From positions 204,584-268,583 of the forward strand of contig MESA01000033.1 in NCBI GenBank assembly GCA_001770775.1: a DNA stretch of 64,000 nt. Direction: 5' to 3'. Below, one piece after another: positions 1 to 10,150 of the stretch. The notes under the pieces are model-generated. The model was not told where the DNA came from. It worked only from the letters and a program-made list of their open reading frames with translations, and did no database searches. The stretch's first letter is position 1; each line of letters opens with the position of its first letter. The position numbers were made by a program, and so were the translations under genes. The stretch is from Burkholderiales bacterium RIFCSPHIGHO2_12_FULL_63_20. Its GTDB lineage: Bacteria; Pseudomonadota; Gammaproteobacteria; Burkholderiales; Burkholderiaceae_C.

Positions 1-382
1 CGTGCACCAGACGGTCGATGACGTTGCCGATGGCGCCGCCCAGGATGAGCGTGAGCGCCCAGGCAAACAGCTTCTGCCCGCCGTGCTGGCGCAGCATGTA
101 GACGATGAAGACGGTGGCCGCCGCCCCCAGACCGACGAAGAACCAGCGTTGCCAGCCCCCCGCGCCCGCCAGGAACGAGAAAGCCGCGCCGGTGTTGTGG
201 GCCCGCACAATGTTGAAGAAGGACCAGACCTCGCGGCTGTCACCGTGCTGCATCCAGCCAACGATGAGCACCTTGGTGAACTGGTCGAGCAAGATGATGA
301 TGGCGGCGATGCCCAGCCAGGGCAGCAAGCCCTGGTTGGGGTTGCCACGCGCGCTGCCGCCCGAAGACTTCTTGGTGGCCAT
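1..382 (-). CDS. lspA: Signal peptidase II (partial, 3' end beyond window)
   Basis: Inner-membrane aspartyl protease that removes signal peptides from prolipoproteins after diacylglyceryl transfer. Only the N-terminal ~127 residues lie in the window. Visible are the first membrane segment ([18 protein letters not shown], with the family's early Asp), the HNTGAAFSF motif and the start of the catalytic region [10 protein letters not shown], whose Asp is one of the two active-site aspartates. The ATG shares one base with the ileS stop codon (TGATG), so the two are translationally coupled in the usual ribF-ileS-lspA order. The second catalytic Asp and the last membrane segment fall outside the window. 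Confidence 0.95.
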   Translation of the reverse strand, partial: MATKKSSGGSARGNPNQGLLPWLGIAAIIILLDQFTKVLIVGWMQHGDSREVWSFFNIVRAHNTGAAFSFLAGAGGWQRWFFVGLGAAATVFIVYMLRQHGGQKLFAWALTLILGGAIGNVIDRLVH

Positions 383-3315
383 CAGGCGTGCTCGCGGTGT
401 TCACCGGCGCCGTGCAGGTTGCTGTCGCAACGGCCGCAGATCGTCGGGTGCTCGGGGTTGACGCCCAAGTCGTCGCGGTAGTGCCAGCAGCGCTCACACT
501 TCACGGCCTTGGAGGGGTTCACTTCGATCTGGGTGCCGTGGCCCTCGGCCAGCTCAACGCTGGAGACGATGAGCACGAACTTGAGGTCGTCGCCCAGGCT
601 GCGCAGGTCGGCCAGAAGGCGCTGGTCGTCGGCATTGATGGTGACGAACAGGTTGGCCTGCAGTGAGGCGCCCACCTCGCCACGGGTGCGCACTTCTTCG
701 ATCTGGCGGTTGACCTCTTCGCGGAAGGCGCGGATGCGCGACCACTTGGCCAGCAGCTCGGTGTCCTTGTCGGCTTCAAAGAAGTCCCAGTAGGTTTCGG
801 TGAAGATGGTTTCACCGCCGTTGAAGATCTTCCAGGCTTCTTCGGCCGTGAAACTCAGGAACGGCGCCATCCAGCGCAGCATGCCGTTCGTGATGTGCCA
901 CAGCGCGGTCTGCGCGGCACGGCGCGCGGGGCTCTTGGCGGCGCTGGTGTAGAGGCGGTCCTTGAGGACGTCGAGGTAGAAGGCGCCGAGGTCTTCAGAG
1001 CAGTACACCTGCAGCTTGGCCACCACGGGGTGGAACTCGTAGCGCTCGTAGTGCGCCAGGATGTCTTCCTGCAGTTGCGAGGCACGGGCCAGCGCGTAGC
1101 GGTCGATCTCCAGCAGTTCGTTGTGCGGGACGGCGTCCGTTTCGGGGTTGAAGTCGGACGTGTTGGCCAGCAGGAAGCGCAGGGTGTTGCGGATGCGGCG
1201 GTAGCCGTCCACCACGCGGGCGAGGATCTTGTCGTCGATGCCCAGGTCGCCGGAGTAGTCGGTGGAGGCGGCCCACAGGCGGATGATTTCGGCGCCCATC
1301 TTGCCGGACACTTCTTGCGGTGCCACGACGTTGCCGACGGACTTGGACATCTTGCGGCCCTGCCCGTCGACGGTGAAGCCGTGGGTCAGAAGACCCTTGT
1401 AAGGCGCGCGGCCGTAGATGGCGCAGGCGGCCAGCAGGGAGCTGTGGAACCAGCCGCGGTGCTGGTCGTGGCCTTCGAGGTACAGGTCGGCTTCGTGCAG
1501 TTCGTCGTGGCCAGCATCCGGGTGACTGCCCTGGGCGGGGTTGAGCACGTGGAAGAAGGAGGTGCCCGAGTCGAACCAGACGTCGAGGATGTCGGTGGAC
1601 TTGGCGTAGTCCTCGGCCTGGTCACCCAGCCAGGCGGCCATGTCCAGCGTGGACCAGGCTTCGACGCCACCTTGCTCGACCAGGTCGGCGGCCTTGTCCA
1701 TCAGGGCCATCGTGTCGGGGTGCAACTCGCCCGTGACCTTGTGCAGGAAGAAAGGCAGCGGCACGCCCCAGTTGCGCTGACGGCTGATGCACCAGTCAGG
1801 GCGGTTGGCGATCATGTCGCGCAGGCGGGCACGGCCATTCTCAGGATAGAAGGTCGTGTGGTCGATGGCGTCCAGTGCGGTCTGGCGCAGGGTCTTGTTG
1901 GCCTTGTCGGTGGTGAAGACGCCCTCGCCTTCGTCCATGCGCACAAACCACTGGGCAGCGGCGCGGAAGATGACGGGCGTCTTGTGGCGCCAGCAGTGCG
2001 GGTAGCTGTGGACGATGTCCTGGGTGGCCAGCAGGCGGCCGTGCTCGCGCAAGGTCTCCAGCACCACGGGGGCGGCCTTCCAGATGTGCATGCCGCCGAA
2101 CAGGGGCAGCTCGGCTTCGTAGACGCCGTTGCCCTGCACAGGGTTGAGGATGTCGTCGAACTTCAGACCGTGGGCGATGCAGGAGTTGAAGTCGTCCACA
2201 CCGTAGGCGGGCGCGGCGTGCACGATGCCGGTGCCATCTTCGGCGCTGACGTACTCGGCCAGGTAGACGGGCGCTTCGCGGTTGTAGCCGTCGTGCACGT
2301 GGGCCAGGGGGTGCTTGAACTTGAGGCCTTCGAGCTTGGCGCCGACGGTGGTGGCGATGACCTTGCAGGCATCGGCTTCGAAGCCGTAGCGGGCCACGGC
2401 TTTGTCGACCAGCGACTCGGCCAGCACCAGCAGGCCCTTGGGCGTGTCGACCAGGGCGTAGCTCAGCTCGGCGTGGACGTTCAGGGCCTGGTTGGCGGGA
2501 ATGGTCCAGGCGGTGGTGGTCCAGATCACCGTGAAGGCGTCTTTGCTCAAGGCGCTGAGGCCAAAGGCGGCGGCCAGCTTGGCGGGCTCGGCACTCGGGA
2601 AGGCGACGTCCAGCGTCTGCGACTTCTTGTCGGCGTATTCGATTTCGAACTCGGCCAGCGAGGAGCCGCAGTCAAAGCACCAGTACACGGGCTTGAGGCC
2701 GCGGTAGACGTAGCCGCGCTCCATGATCTTCTTGAGCGCACGGATTTCGTTGGCTTCGTTGCCGAAGTCCATGGTGCGGTAGGGATGAGCCCAGTCGGCC
2801 AGCACGCCCAGGCGCTTGAAGTCGGCACGTTGACCGTCGATCTGTTCGGCGGCGTAAACGCGTGCCTTGGCCTGCACGTCGTCGCGCGAGAGGTTGCGGC
2901 CGAAGGTTTTCTCGATCTGGTTCTCGATCGGCAGGCCGTGGCAGTCCCAGCCGGGCACGTAGATGGCGTCCATGCCCTTGAGCTGGCGCGCCTTGACGAT
3001 CATGTCCTTGAGAATCTTGTTGACGGCGTGACCGATGTGGATGTTGCCGTTGGCATACGGCGGGCCGTCGTGCAGCACGAATTTCGGGGCCCCCTGGCGC
3101 GCCGCGCGCAGCGTGTCGTACAGGCCGTTTTGCTCCCACTCGGCCACCCAGCCCGGCTCACGCTTGGGCAAGTCCCCCCGCATCGGGAAGGGAGTGTCGG
3201 GCATGTTCAGCGTCGCACGGTACTTGGACTCGGGCACCGCATCGGCGGATTTGGCGCCGCCCTTTTTGGCTTCTTGTTGGCTCTTGCCGGGCTTGGCGGT
3301 CTGGTCTTGGCTCAT
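382..3315 (-). CDS. ileS: Isoleucyl-tRNA synthetase with Lys-rich N-terminal extension
   Basis: Class I aminoacyl-tRNA synthetase charging tRNA-Ile in the cytoplasm. In 977 residues it has the HIGH motif (HIGH at about 93-96, in [12 protein letters not shown]), the KMSKS loop ([10 protein letters not shown] near 656), the editing domain between them, and a C-terminal zinc finger ([10 protein letters not shown] ... CGRC, about 939-965). The normal start of the family, a [17 protein letters not shown]-like stretch, begins only at about residue 31. The preceding 30 residues are a Lys/Ala/Gly/Gln-rich extension with no obvious fold. It lies 18 bases after ribF and overlaps lspA by one base, in one operon. 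Function is certain; the role of the extension is unknown. Confidence 0.98.
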   Translation of the reverse strand: MSQDQTAKPGKSQQEAKKGGAKSADAVPESKYRATLNMPDTPFPMRGDLPKREPGWVAEWEQNGLYDTLRAARQGAPKFVLHDGPPYANGNIHIGHAVNKILKDMIVKARQLKGMDAIYVPGWDCHGLPIENQIEKTFGRNLSRDDVQAKARVYAAEQIDGQRADFKRLGVLADWAHPYRTMDFGNEANEIRALKKIMERGYVYRGLKPVYWCFDCGSSLAEFEIEYADKKSQTLDVAFPSAEPAKLAAAFGLSALSKDAFTVIWTTTAWTIPANQALNVHAELSYALVDTPKGLLVLAESLVDKAVARYGFEADACKVIATTVGAKLEGLKFKHPLAHVHDGYNREAPVYLAEYVSAEDGTGIVHAAPAYGVDDFNSCIAHGLKFDDILNPVQGNGVYEAELPLFGGMHIWKAAPVVLETLREHGRLLATQDIVHSYPHCWRHKTPVIFRAAAQWFVRMDEGEGVFTTDKANKTLRQTALDAIDHTTFYPENGRARLRDMIANRPDWCISRQRNWGVPLPFFLHKVTGELHPDTMALMDKAADLVEQGGVEAWSTLDMAAWLGDQAEDYAKSTDILDVWFDSGTSFFHVLNPAQGSHPDAGHDELHEADLYLEGHDQHRGWFHSSLLAACAIYGRAPYKGLLTHGFTVDGQGRKMSKSVGNVVAPQEVSGKMGAEIIRLWAASTDYSGDLGIDDKILARVVDGYRRIRNTLRFLLANTSDFNPETDAVPHNELLEIDRYALARASQLQEDILAHYERYEFHPVVAKLQVYCSEDLGAFYLDVLKDRLYTSAAKSPARRAAQTALWHITNGMLRWMAPFLSFTAEEAWKIFNGGETIFTETYWDFFEADKDTELLAKWSRIRAFREEVNRQIEEVRTRGEVGASLQANLFVTINADDQRLLADLRSLGDDLKFVLIVSSVELAEGHGTQIEVNPSKAVKCERCWHYRDDLGVNPEHPTICGRCDSNLHGAGEHREHA

Positions 3316-3333
3316 GGGGGCTCAGGGTTCGGC

Positions 3334-4305
3334 TTAGGTGCCGCGCTGCTGAGCCTCGAAGAACCCGCGCGCGTCGGCAATGTCTTGGTGAATGGCGGCC
3401 TGCAAGGCCTCCAGGCCGTCGTAACGGGCCTCGTCTCGCAACTTGTGCAAGAGCTCTACGCGCACGATTTTACCGTAGCCCCCTTCCTTGCCGAGGGCGG
3501 CGGGCCATTCAAAGCAATGGACCTCCAGCAGCACGCGTCCGGCGTCCTCCACCGTGGGGCGCACGCCCAGGCTGGCCACGCCTTCCAGGGGCTGGTCGGA
3601 CAGGCCGTGGGTGCGCACGGCAAAGATGCCGGAGGTGGCGGGTTTTTCGTGGCCGAAACGGACGTTGAGGGTGCGGCAATCGAGGCTGCGACCCAGCTTG
3701 GCACCGTGAATCACGTGGCCGCTGATGGTGTAGGGGCGGCCCAGCAGGCGCTCGACCTGAGACATGTCGCCCTCAACCAAGGCCTCGCGCACGACCGACG
3801 AGGACACCCGCAGGCCGTGAACTTCGTAGCTCATCATGCGGGCCACGTCGAAGCCCTGGCGCTTGCCTTCGGTGTCCAGCAGGTCGTAGTCGCCTGCACG
3901 TTTGGCGCCAAAGCGGAAGTCATCTCCCACCAGCACATAGCGGGCCTTCAAGCCCTGCACCAGCACCTGGTCGATGAAGGCCTGGGGGCTGAGGCTGGCC
4001 AGGCGCTGGTCAAAGGGCACCACCACCACCTGATCCACCCCGCAGCGCTCGAGCTCGGAAAGCTTGTCGCGCAAGGTGGCGATGCGAGCGGGTGCCAACT
4101 CAGGCTTGCCTGCGAGCGCGGCAAAGTAGTCACGCGGGTGCGGCTCAAAGGTGAGGACGGTGGCCGGGAGGCTGCGGTGCTGCGCCTCATTGCGCAGCAG
4201 CGCAAGCATGGCCTGATGGCCGCGATGGACCCCGTCAAAATTGCCGATGGTCAGGGCACAGGCGGGCGCCAGTGCAGCATGATGGAAACCGCGAAAGATT
4301 TGCAT
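3334..4305 (-). CDS. ribF: Bifunctional riboflavin kinase / FAD synthetase
   Basis: Makes FMN from riboflavin and ATP, then FAD from FMN and ATP. The N-terminal nucleotidyltransferase domain has GNFDGVHRGH at about 22-31 and VGDDFRFG near 126. The C-terminal flavokinase domain starts near residue 185 (GRPYTISGHVIHGAKLGR) and has the GVASLGVRPT stretch. At 323 residues it has the normal length. It is the first gene of the leftward ribF-ileS-lspA operon and diverges from the GGDEF-EAL gene to the right. No FMN riboswitch is apparent in the short upstream region. Confidence 0.97.
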   Translation of the reverse strand: MQIFRGFHHAALAPACALTIGNFDGVHRGHQAMLALLRNEAQHRSLPATVLTFEPHPRDYFAALAGKPELAPARIATLRDKLSELERCGVDQVVVVPFDQRLASLSPQAFIDQVLVQGLKARYVLVGDDFRFGAKRAGDYDLLDTEGKRQGFDVARMMSYEVHGLRVSSSVVREALVEGDMSQVERLLGRPYTISGHVIHGAKLGRSLDCRTLNVRFGHEKPATSGIFAVRTHGLSDQPLEGVASLGVRPTVEDAGRVLLEVHCFEWPAALGKEGGYGKIVRVELLHKLRDEARYDGLEALQAAIHQDIADARGFFEAQQRGT

Positions 4306-4429
4306 GGGAACGCATTATCCCGCCTGCCACTGGGCGCACGGGCGGTGTGCAGCCTGAGCGTGACGGAAAGGCGATTTTCAACCTGATTCCCGTGGCCATG
4401 TGCCCAGCCTTGCGGCCTTCTGTCCGAGA

Positions 4430-6604
4430 ATGTCAGTGAACCCCTCTGCTGCGCCCTCACCGACGCCCATCATGCTGCTCAAGCGCCTCGCCCTTCCCCT
4501 CCCAGGCCTGCTGATCTTACCCATCCTTGCGCTCGCCTTGGCCTTGTCTGGCCTGGTATGGACGGTGCTGCGTCACCAGCAGGCCGGGGCGGATCAGCGC
4601 CATGCACGCGAGGAATTGCGTCAGGGCATGCAGGTGGCGCGGGTGATGCTGCACCCCATCGGGCAGCAGCCGGCGCAGGGGCAAGCCCCCGCCTTGCGGG
4701 TGCCCCCGACCGCGCTGCAGGCGGGCCTGCGGCAGGCTTTGCAATGGATGCCCAATGTGCAAGTGGCGGTCCTCACCCAGGAGCGTGTGGACGGCGCGTG
4801 GCAACCCAGTACCGGAGAGGCGCCGGTCTGGACGGACGCCTACGAGGCCCTGAGCCTGCTGGAGCGCAAGGCGTTGACGGCCCCCACCCCCGATGGCAGC
4901 CCGACGGAGTTCGATGCCAACGGGCAGGTCCATGCGGCCCTGTCTGTGGCGACCCCGGATGCGCCCGGTGGTCGGGCCGTGGTGTGGTTGCGTGCCGAAC
5001 CGAATGTCACCGACCCGGGGTGGGCTCGGGCGCGCTGGCAGTTGATGCTGGGAACCCTGGTCGGCTGCCTGTTGGCCGGCAGCCTGCTGTGGCGGCAAGG
5101 CTGGCGAGTGCGCCAAGGCTTGCGCAATTTGAGCGGCTGGACCCATCGGGCAACCCAGGAGGAATGGCCGGAGGTGCCCGTGCCTGCTGGCCCGACCGAG
5201 TTGCATCAGTTGGGTTTGCGGATGCGCGAGCTCACCCACTATCGCCACCACCGGGAAGATGACATTCGTCAGACGGCGTTTCGCGACACGCTGACCCATT
5301 TGCCCAACCGCGCCTACTTTCAGGTGCGACTGGATCAGCAGATCAGCGAAGCGCGGCAAGGCCAGCACAGCGGCGCCTTGGTCACCCTGGACCTCCAGCG
5401 TTTCAAGCACGTCAATGCGGTGCTGGGCCAGGCCTCAGGCGACACCCTGCTGCGCAAGGTGGCGCTGCGTTTGTCGGCCACCTTGCCCGATGCGCACCAC
5501 CTGCTGGGCCGCGTCGGTGGCAACCAGTTCGCCTGCCTGATTCCCCGCGCCGACAAGGTGAGTGCCATGCAACTGGCCAAGCGCCTGCTCCATAGCATGG
5601 ACACGCCTTTCGAGCTGGATGGACAAGCCATCGATCTGATGGCCCAGGCGGGCGTCGCCCTGTTCCCGGAGGATGGTCGCAACGCCAATGAGGTGCTGTC
5701 CCACGCCGAGATGGCGATGAACGTCGCCCGACAGAAGATCACCAGCGTCATGGTGTACAGCCCGGACATGGACCCGGATCAGGCCGCGTCCTTGAGCCTG
5801 CTGACCGAGCTCAAGCAGGCGGTGAACCGCCACGAGTTGAAGCTGTACTTGCAACCCAAAATCTGCCTGAGCACGAATGCCGTCCTGGGTGCGGAGGCCC
5901 TGATCCGCTGGCAACACCCGGAGAAAGGCCTCATTCAGCCCGAAGGCTTCATTCCGTTCGCGGAGCAGACCGGCTTCATCGGCGTGTTGAGCTTGTGGGT
6001 CGTCGACCAAGCCGCCACCCTCTGGCGTACCTGGCACGACGCGGGGCTGACCTTGAAAATTGCCGTCAACCTGTCGACGCGTGACCTGATGGACCGCGAC
6101 CTGCCCCAGCACCTGCACGCGATCCTGACGCGTCATCAGGTGCCGCCTGGCGCCATGGTGCTGGAGATCACCGAAGGCGCCACGATGGACGATCCGGCTC
6201 ATGCGCAACAGATCCTGACCAGACTGAGTGAGCTGGGTTTCCTGCTGTCCATCGACGATTTCGGGACCGGCTACTCCTCGCTGGCGTATCTGAAGACGCT
6301 GCCGGTGCAGGAGCTGAAGATCGACAAGTCCTTCGTGCTGAACATGCAGAGCGATCTGAACGACGCCAAGATCGTGCGTTCGATCATTGACCTGGCACAC
6401 AACCTGGGCATGTCGGTGGTGGCCGAAGGGCTGGAGTCGGCCAAGAGCTGGAAGCTGCTGGAAGGGTTGCACTGCAACGAGGCGCAGGGCTTCTTCATCA
6501 GTCCACCCATGCCCGCCGGTGAGTTCGTGGACTGGGTGCGCGCCTGGCAAGCGCCCAGCGTTCAGGACGAGTACCTGAACACGGACTTCACGAACATTCT
6601 TTGA
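4430..6604 (+). CDS. Membrane GGDEF-EAL protein, degenerate GGDEF, intact EAL
   Basis: Probable cyclic-di-GMP phosphodiesterase. From the ATG at 4430 it is 724 residues: a membrane segment at about 22-47, a periplasmic domain of ~160 residues, a second membrane segment near 205-220, a GGDEF domain from about 283 and an EAL domain from about 487. The signature GGDEF reads GGNQF (near 362), so cyclase activity is unlikely. The EAL domain keeps EAL, NLS, EITEG, DDFGTGYSSL, KIDKSF and VVAEG, as in active enzymes. The layout resembles LapD-type receptors, but those have a degenerate EAL. A GTG at 4400 and an ATG at 4472 are other possible starts; none has a strong ribosome binding site. Confidence 0.88.
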   Translation: MSVNPSAAPSPTPIMLLKRLALPLPGLLILPILALALALSGLVWTVLRHQQAGADQRHAREELRQGMQVARVMLHPIGQQPAQGQAPALRVPPTALQAGLRQALQWMPNVQVAVLTQERVDGAWQPSTGEAPVWTDAYEALSLLERKALTAPTPDGSPTEFDANGQVHAALSVATPDAPGGRAVVWLRAEPNVTDPGWARARWQLMLGTLVGCLLAGSLLWRQGWRVRQGLRNLSGWTHRATQEEWPEVPVPAGPTELHQLGLRMRELTHYRHHREDDIRQTAFRDTLTHLPNRAYFQVRLDQQISEARQGQHSGALVTLDLQRFKHVNAVLGQASGDTLLRKVALRLSATLPDAHHLLGRVGGNQFACLIPRADKVSAMQLAKRLLHSMDTPFELDGQAIDLMAQAGVALFPEDGRNANEVLSHAEMAMNVARQKITSVMVYSPDMDPDQAASLSLLTELKQAVNRHELKLYLQPKICLSTNAVLGAEALIRWQHPEKGLIQPEGFIPFAEQTGFIGVLSLWVVDQAATLWRTWHDAGLTLKIAVNLSTRDLMDRDLPQHLHAILTRHQVPPGAMVLEITEGATMDDPAHAQQILTRLSELGFLLSIDDFGTGYSSLAYLKTLPVQELKIDKSFVLNMQSDLNDAKIVRSIIDLAHNLGMSVVAEGLESAKSWKLLEGLHCNEAQGFFISPPMPAGEFVDWVRAWQAPSVQDEYLNTDFTNIL

Positions 6605-6624
6605 CCGGGCTGGTCAGGGGCTGG

Positions 6625-7362
6625 TCAGGGCAGGACGATGGCCGGGTCTTCAATCCAGCGCCATTGACCCGGGGCCAAGTCCTCGGGCAAGGTCAGGCGA
6701 CCGATCTGGCTGCGGTGCAGGCCCTCAACGCGGTTGCTGACGGCGGCCACCATGCGCTTGACCTGGTGGTACTTACCTTGCAGCAAGGTCAGTCGCAGAT
6801 GGAGGGTCTCGCCCTCGCCCACCGGCTCGGCCGCATCGGCATACACGGGTTCGGGATCATCATCGAGCACCACCCCCTTGCGCAGCTTCTCGCACATGGC
6901 CGGCGTGACCGGGTGCTTGCAGGTCACTTCGTAGACCTTGGGCACGTGGTGCTTGGGCGAGGTGAGCTTGTGCAGCAAGGGGCCGTCATCGGTCAGCAAC
7001 AGCAGGCCGGTGGTGTCTTGATCGAGCCGGCCCACGGGCTGCAGGCCACGACGGCGCAGAGGCACGGGCAGCAGGTTGTGCACGCCCGGCCAGGCGCCCG
7101 GCTTTAGCGAGCACTCGTAGCCGGCTGGCTTGTGCAGCATGATCAGCGCCTTGACGTGGGTGACCCAGGGCTGGCCATCGACCACCAGGTTCAGTCGGTC
7201 TTCCGGGAATGCCGCATCGGGGTCGTCGACGACCTCACCGTTGACCTGGACGAGGCCATTGAGGATCAATCCTTCACACACGCGGCGTTCGCCGAACCCC
7301 TGATCAAACAGGATCTGATCGAGGGTGTTGTGCCCGGCGGGCAGGCGTGGTCGTTTGGCCAT
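6625..7362 (-). CDS. rsuA: 16S rRNA pseudouridine synthase, RsuA/RluB/E family
   Basis: Isomerises a uridine in rRNA; RsuA acts on U516 of 16S rRNA. The N-terminal S4 RNA-binding domain covers residues 1-60. The catalytic motif is GRLDQDTTGLLLLTDDG at 111-127, with the nucleophilic Asp at 114. LQGKYHQVKRM and HRSQIGRLTLP near the C-terminus are typical of the family. At 245 residues it fits RsuA better than the longer RluB or RluF. It converges with the GGDEF-EAL gene with a 20-base gap. The exact rRNA target cannot be read from sequence. Confidence 0.88.
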   Translation of the reverse strand: MAKRPRLPAGHNTLDQILFDQGFGERRVCEGLILNGLVQVNGEVVDDPDAAFPEDRLNLVVDGQPWVTHVKALIMLHKPAGYECSLKPGAWPGVHNLLPVPLRRRGLQPVGRLDQDTTGLLLLTDDGPLLHKLTSPKHHVPKVYEVTCKHPVTPAMCEKLRKGVVLDDDPEPVYADAAEPVGEGETLHLRLTLLQGKYHQVKRMVAAVSNRVEGLHRSQIGRLTLPEDLAPGQWRWIEDPAIVLP

Positions 7363-7445
7363 GGTGCGAAAACAGAAAGTGGCGACCCGGTTTGGGTCAG
7401 GCCGCCATTGTGCAACCAGTCCGCGCGTGAAGCGCTCGTGCGCCG

Positions 7446-8105
7446 TCAGAAACGGCGTTTGAGGGTCATGGTGCCGTTTTCCTGCGTCATCTGAAAGCGT
7501 GACAGGAAACTGTTGCCCAGCAGAATGTAGGGCATGCCCATGGGCATCACGGCCGCTTCGACGTTGTGCACCTCGACGTCCTGAATGCGCAGCGTACCCA
7601 GGCTGATGCGGTAGCCGGTGGTCACGCCATTGGCCGTGTGGGCCTGCATGCGCTGACCGGTCTCAAAGGCAATGCCCAGGCGACGGGCTTCGGCGGCCCC
7701 CATGGACACCATGGTGGCGCCGGTGTCCACCACGAACTGGGTGCCGCGCCCGTTGATGCTGCCCTGAGTGACAAAGTGACCGCCCTGCCCGGCCGTCAGC
7801 ACGATCTGGTTGCCACCGCTCCCACCGCTGCGGCCTCCGACACTGACCGGCGCGCCGCCCAGCGCCACCGTCTGGCGCTGACCCGCGATCTCGACCACCG
7901 TCTGATCGGATGTGACGCTGATGACCTTGACGCCCAGGTGAGCTTCACCCGCCGCCAGGGCCTTGGGCTGGCCCCCATTGATGACCAGCAAGGCCTTGCG
8001 ACCCATGCCACCGGTCATGGCCACGCTTTGCGCCAAGGTAGCGCAGGCGCATAAGGTCAGGCTCACGCCCAACAGGATCTGACGAATCGGGTGGGCGTGG
8101 GTCAT
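7446..8105 (-). CDS. Periplasmic retropepsin-like aspartic protease (clan AA)
   Basis: A 219-residue protein with an N-terminal signal peptide (hydrophobic ILLGVSLTLCACATLAQS, cleavage about residue 26). A Gly-rich middle is followed by a single retroviral-type aspartic protease domain with the catalytic motif VVDTGAT (Asp about 127), a flap-like region and the closing ILLGNSFLSRF motif. Such bacterial single-domain enzymes (TIGR02281 type) need to dimerise to form the active site. The start at 8105 is chosen over an in-frame TTG at 8117 because the signal peptide then starts properly and lies clear of the yajQ stop. Substrate unknown. Confidence 0.85.
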   Translation of the reverse strand: MTHAHPIRQILLGVSLTLCACATLAQSVAMTGGMGRKALLVINGGQPKALAAGEAHLGVKVISVTSDQTVVEIAGQRQTVALGGAPVSVGGRSGGSGGNQIVLTAGQGGHFVTQGSINGRGTQFVVDTGATMVSMGAAEARRLGIAFETGQRMQAHTANGVTTGYRISLGTLRIQDVEVHNVEAAVMPMGMPYILLGNSFLSRFQMTQENGTMTLKRRF

Positions 8106-8113
8106 GCGTGGGC

Positions 8114-8605
8114 TCAATCGCGGAAGTTGTCGAAGGACAGGGGGGCGTCGGTGATTTCCTTCTTCATCAGGGCCATGGCGGCCTGCAGGTCGTCACGCTT
8201 GGCGCCTTGGATGCGCACTTCCTCACCCTGGATGCTGGCGTTGACTTTGAGCTTGCTGTCCTTGATCAGCTTGGTGATCTTCTTGGCCAACTCGGCCTCG
8301 ATGCCGGCCTTGATCTTGATGACCTGCTTGACCTTGTCGCCGCCGATCTTCTCGACCTTGCCCACGTCCATGAAGCGGATGTCGACCTTTTGCTTGGTGA
8401 GCTTGTTGTAGAGCACGTCACGCACCTGGTCGATCTGGAAGTCAGAGTCACCGAAGATGATGACCTGCTTGTCCTTCTTGTTGAATTCGACGGCGGCGCT
8501 GGTGCCCTTGAAATCGAAGCGGGTGCCGATTTCCTTGCCCGTGGTGTCGACGGCATTGCCGACGGAATCGAGGTTGGGATCGAGCTTGGTGTCAAAACTG
8601 GGCAT
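8114..8605 (-). CDS. yajQ: YajQ family nucleotide-binding protein
   Basis: A 163-residue cytoplasmic YajQ/UPF0234 protein. It begins [11 protein letters not shown] and contains [11 protein letters not shown] and [11 protein letters not shown], all family hallmarks. The fold is two ferredoxin-like domains. Homologues bind nucleotides, and in Xanthomonas a member was reported as a cyclic-di-GMP receptor. An upstream in-frame extension exists, but it overlaps murB and does not match the family, so the ATG at 8605 is used. The gene diverges from murB with only 31 bases between the start codons, so the promoters must overlap. Confidence 0.93.
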   Translation of the reverse strand: MPSFDTKLDPNLDSVGNAVDTTGKEIGTRFDFKGTSAAVEFNKKDKQVIIFGDSDFQIDQVRDVLYNKLTKQKVDIRFMDVGKVEKIGGDKVKQVIKIKAGIEAELAKKITKLIKDSKLKVNASIQGEEVRIQGAKRDDLQAAMALMKKEITDAPLSFDNFRD

Positions 8606-8636
8606 GGTGTTCTCCGTTGTCTGCGAAAATTCTGCC

Positions 8637-9701
8637 ATGCACACACCGTCTGCCGCCGACTCTTCGCCAGTTTCTTCTGCTTTGCTCGATCTGGAGCGCG
8701 GCGCCAGCCTGCGCGAGTTCAACACCTTTGGCCTGCCGGCGACCGCCCAGACGCTGGTGCACCTCCACTCGGAGGCCGACGTGAAGCGGGTGGTCAATGA
8801 CCCGGAGCTGGGCCGTGCGCCCAAGTTCATCCTGGGTGGCGGCAGCAATCTGGTACTGACGCAGGACATCGACCGCTGTGTGCTGAAGGTGGAGATCAAG
8901 GGCATCCGCCTGCTGGAGACCCGCGACGACGCCTGGATTGTGGAAGTGGGCGCAGGCGAGCGCTGGCACGACACGGTGGCGTGGTGCCTGGACCAAGGCC
9001 TGCCCGGTCTGGAGAACATGGCGTTGATCCCGGGCACGGTGGGCGCCTCGCCAGTGCAGAACATCGGCGCCTATGGCGTGGAGTTGCAAGACCGTTTCGA
9101 ATCCCTGGACGCAGTGGACCTGATCACCGGACGGACGGTGACACTGACGGCGGCGCAGTGCCACTTTGGCTACCGCGACAGCATCTTCAAGCAGGCGCTG
9201 GCGGGCAAGAGCGTGATCACCACCGTGCGTCTGCGCCTGCCGCGCCCCTGGCAACCGGTGCTGGGCTATCTGGAGTTGGAGCGCAAGATGGCCGAGACCG
9301 GCATCACCGCCCCAGATGCCCGGCAGATTTTCGACTGGGTGTGCGAGGTGCGCCGCGCCAAGCTGCCCGACCCGGCCGTGATCGGCAACTCGGGTAGCTT
9401 TTTCAAGAACCCGGTGGTGACGGCCGAACAGTGCCGCGACATCATTGGGCGCGATCCGCATGTGGTGCATTACGCGCTGGAAGACGGCACGTTCAAGCTG
9501 GCAGCCGGGTGGTTGATCGATGCCTGCGGCTGGAAGGGCAAGTCGATTGGCCGCGCCGGGGTGTATGAGCGCCAGGCGCTGGTGCTGGTGAACCGGGGCG
9601 GGGCCAATGGGGCCGAGGTGGTGACGCTGGCACGCGCGATTCAGGAAAGCGTGTACGGGCGCTTTGGCATCCGGCTGGAGCCAGAGCCGGTGGTGGTCTG
9701 A
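8637..9701 (+). CDS. murB: UDP-N-acetylenolpyruvoylglucosamine reductase
   Basis: FAD enzyme of peptidoglycan synthesis; reduces UDP-GlcNAc-enolpyruvate to UDP-MurNAc with NADPH. The 354-residue product has the FAD-binding motif LGGGSNLVL, the [24 protein letters not shown] stretch in the FAD domain (given in part: [15 protein letters not shown]), the catalytic-serine region NSGSFFKNP (about 251-259) and the C-terminal LEPEP with the catalytic Glu. Length and motifs match type I (E. coli-like) MurB. The start at 8637 begins just before the conserved [13 protein letters not shown] strong hairpin terminator follows 23 bases after the stop. Confidence 0.97.
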   Translation: MHTPSAADSSPVSSALLDLERGASLREFNTFGLPATAQTLVHLHSEADVKRVVNDPELGRAPKFILGGGSNLVLTQDIDRCVLKVEIKGIRLLETRDDAWIVEVGAGERWHDTVAWCLDQGLPGLENMALIPGTVGASPVQNIGAYGVELQDRFESLDAVDLITGRTVTLTAAQCHFGYRDSIFKQALAGKSVITTVRLRLPRPWQPVLGYLELERKMAETGITAPDARQIFDWVCEVRRAKLPDPAVIGNSGSFFKNPVVTAEQCRDIIGRDPHVVHYALEDGTFKLAAGWLIDACGWKGKSIGRAGVYERQALVLVNRGGANGAEVVTLARAIQESVYGRFGIRLEPEPVVV

Positions 9702-9723
9702 CGCACCGCTGCACCAGAAACAG

Positions 9724-9751
9724 AAAAGCCGCTCCGAAGAGCGGCTTTTTC
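9724..9751. terminator. Bidirectional Rho-independent terminator
   Basis: A perfect seven-base stem GCCGCTC / GAGCGGC with a CGAA loop, preceded by AAAA and followed by TTTTT. The A and T runs on both sides let it end transcripts of both murB (rightward) and ppnP (leftward), which converge here. Confidence 0.9.
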
Positions 9752-9774
9752 ATGGGCGCATCACGCCGCCGTCA

Positions 9775-10092
9775 TCAACCGAAGTGGCAGATGTAGTGGT
9801 AAGGCTCGCCTTCGACCTTGATCTCGAAGGAGGAATTGCCGGGCACATTGAAGCTTTCGCCAGCGCCGTAGGTCTGCCATGTGTCGGAACCAGCCAGCTT
9901 GATGGTGGCCTTGCCGGCGACGGTTTCCATGATCTCGGGCGCGCCGGTGTTGAAGGTCAGCGTGGCGGGCAGGATCACGCCCACGGACTTGCGAACGCCA
10001 TCGGCCAGGGTGACGGTGTGCGAGACGCACTTGCCATCAAAGTAGACGTTGGCTTGGGTGGCCACGGTGCCGGCCAGGGTGGTGGTGGTCAT
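9775..10092 (-). CDS. ppnP: Pyrimidine/purine nucleoside phosphorylase (YaiE/PpnP family)
   Basis: A 105-residue cupin-fold protein of the DUF1255 (YaiE/PpnP) family. Characterised members split several nucleosides with phosphate into base and ribose-1-phosphate. Family stretches seen: [51 protein letters not shown] and the C-terminal YHYICHFG. The length is standard. It lies just downstream of the argG terminator, so it needs its own promoter in a 17-base gap or read-through; the gene ends at the bidirectional terminator shared with murB. Confidence 0.9.
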   Translation of the reverse strand: MTTTTLAGTVATQANVYFDGKCVSHTVTLADGVRKSVGVILPATLTFNTGAPEIMETVAGKATIKLAGSDTWQTYGAGESFNVPGNSSFEIKVEGEPYHYICHFG

Positions 10093-10110
10093 GTGTCTCT
10101 CTCCAAAATG

Positions 10111-10141
10111 AAAAAAGACCGATGCACAGGCACCGGTCTTT
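10111..10141 (-). terminator. Rho-independent terminator of argG
   Basis: Read leftward after the argG stop, the stem AAAGACCG / CGGTCTTT closes over a 12-base loop and runs into TTTTTT. It lies between the argG stop and the ppnP start. Confidence 0.82.
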
Positions 10142-10150
10142 CAGCAGGTT

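Noticed and set aside
895-4386. Very long open frame on the + strand across ileS and ribF
   Set aside because: It lies opposite clear ileS and ribF genes, has no recognisable domains, and arises from strong GC bias at the third codon position.
8457-8636. Upstream in-frame extension of murB
   Set aside because: It overlaps yajQ on the other strand and does not match MurB; the ATG at 8637 fits the family.
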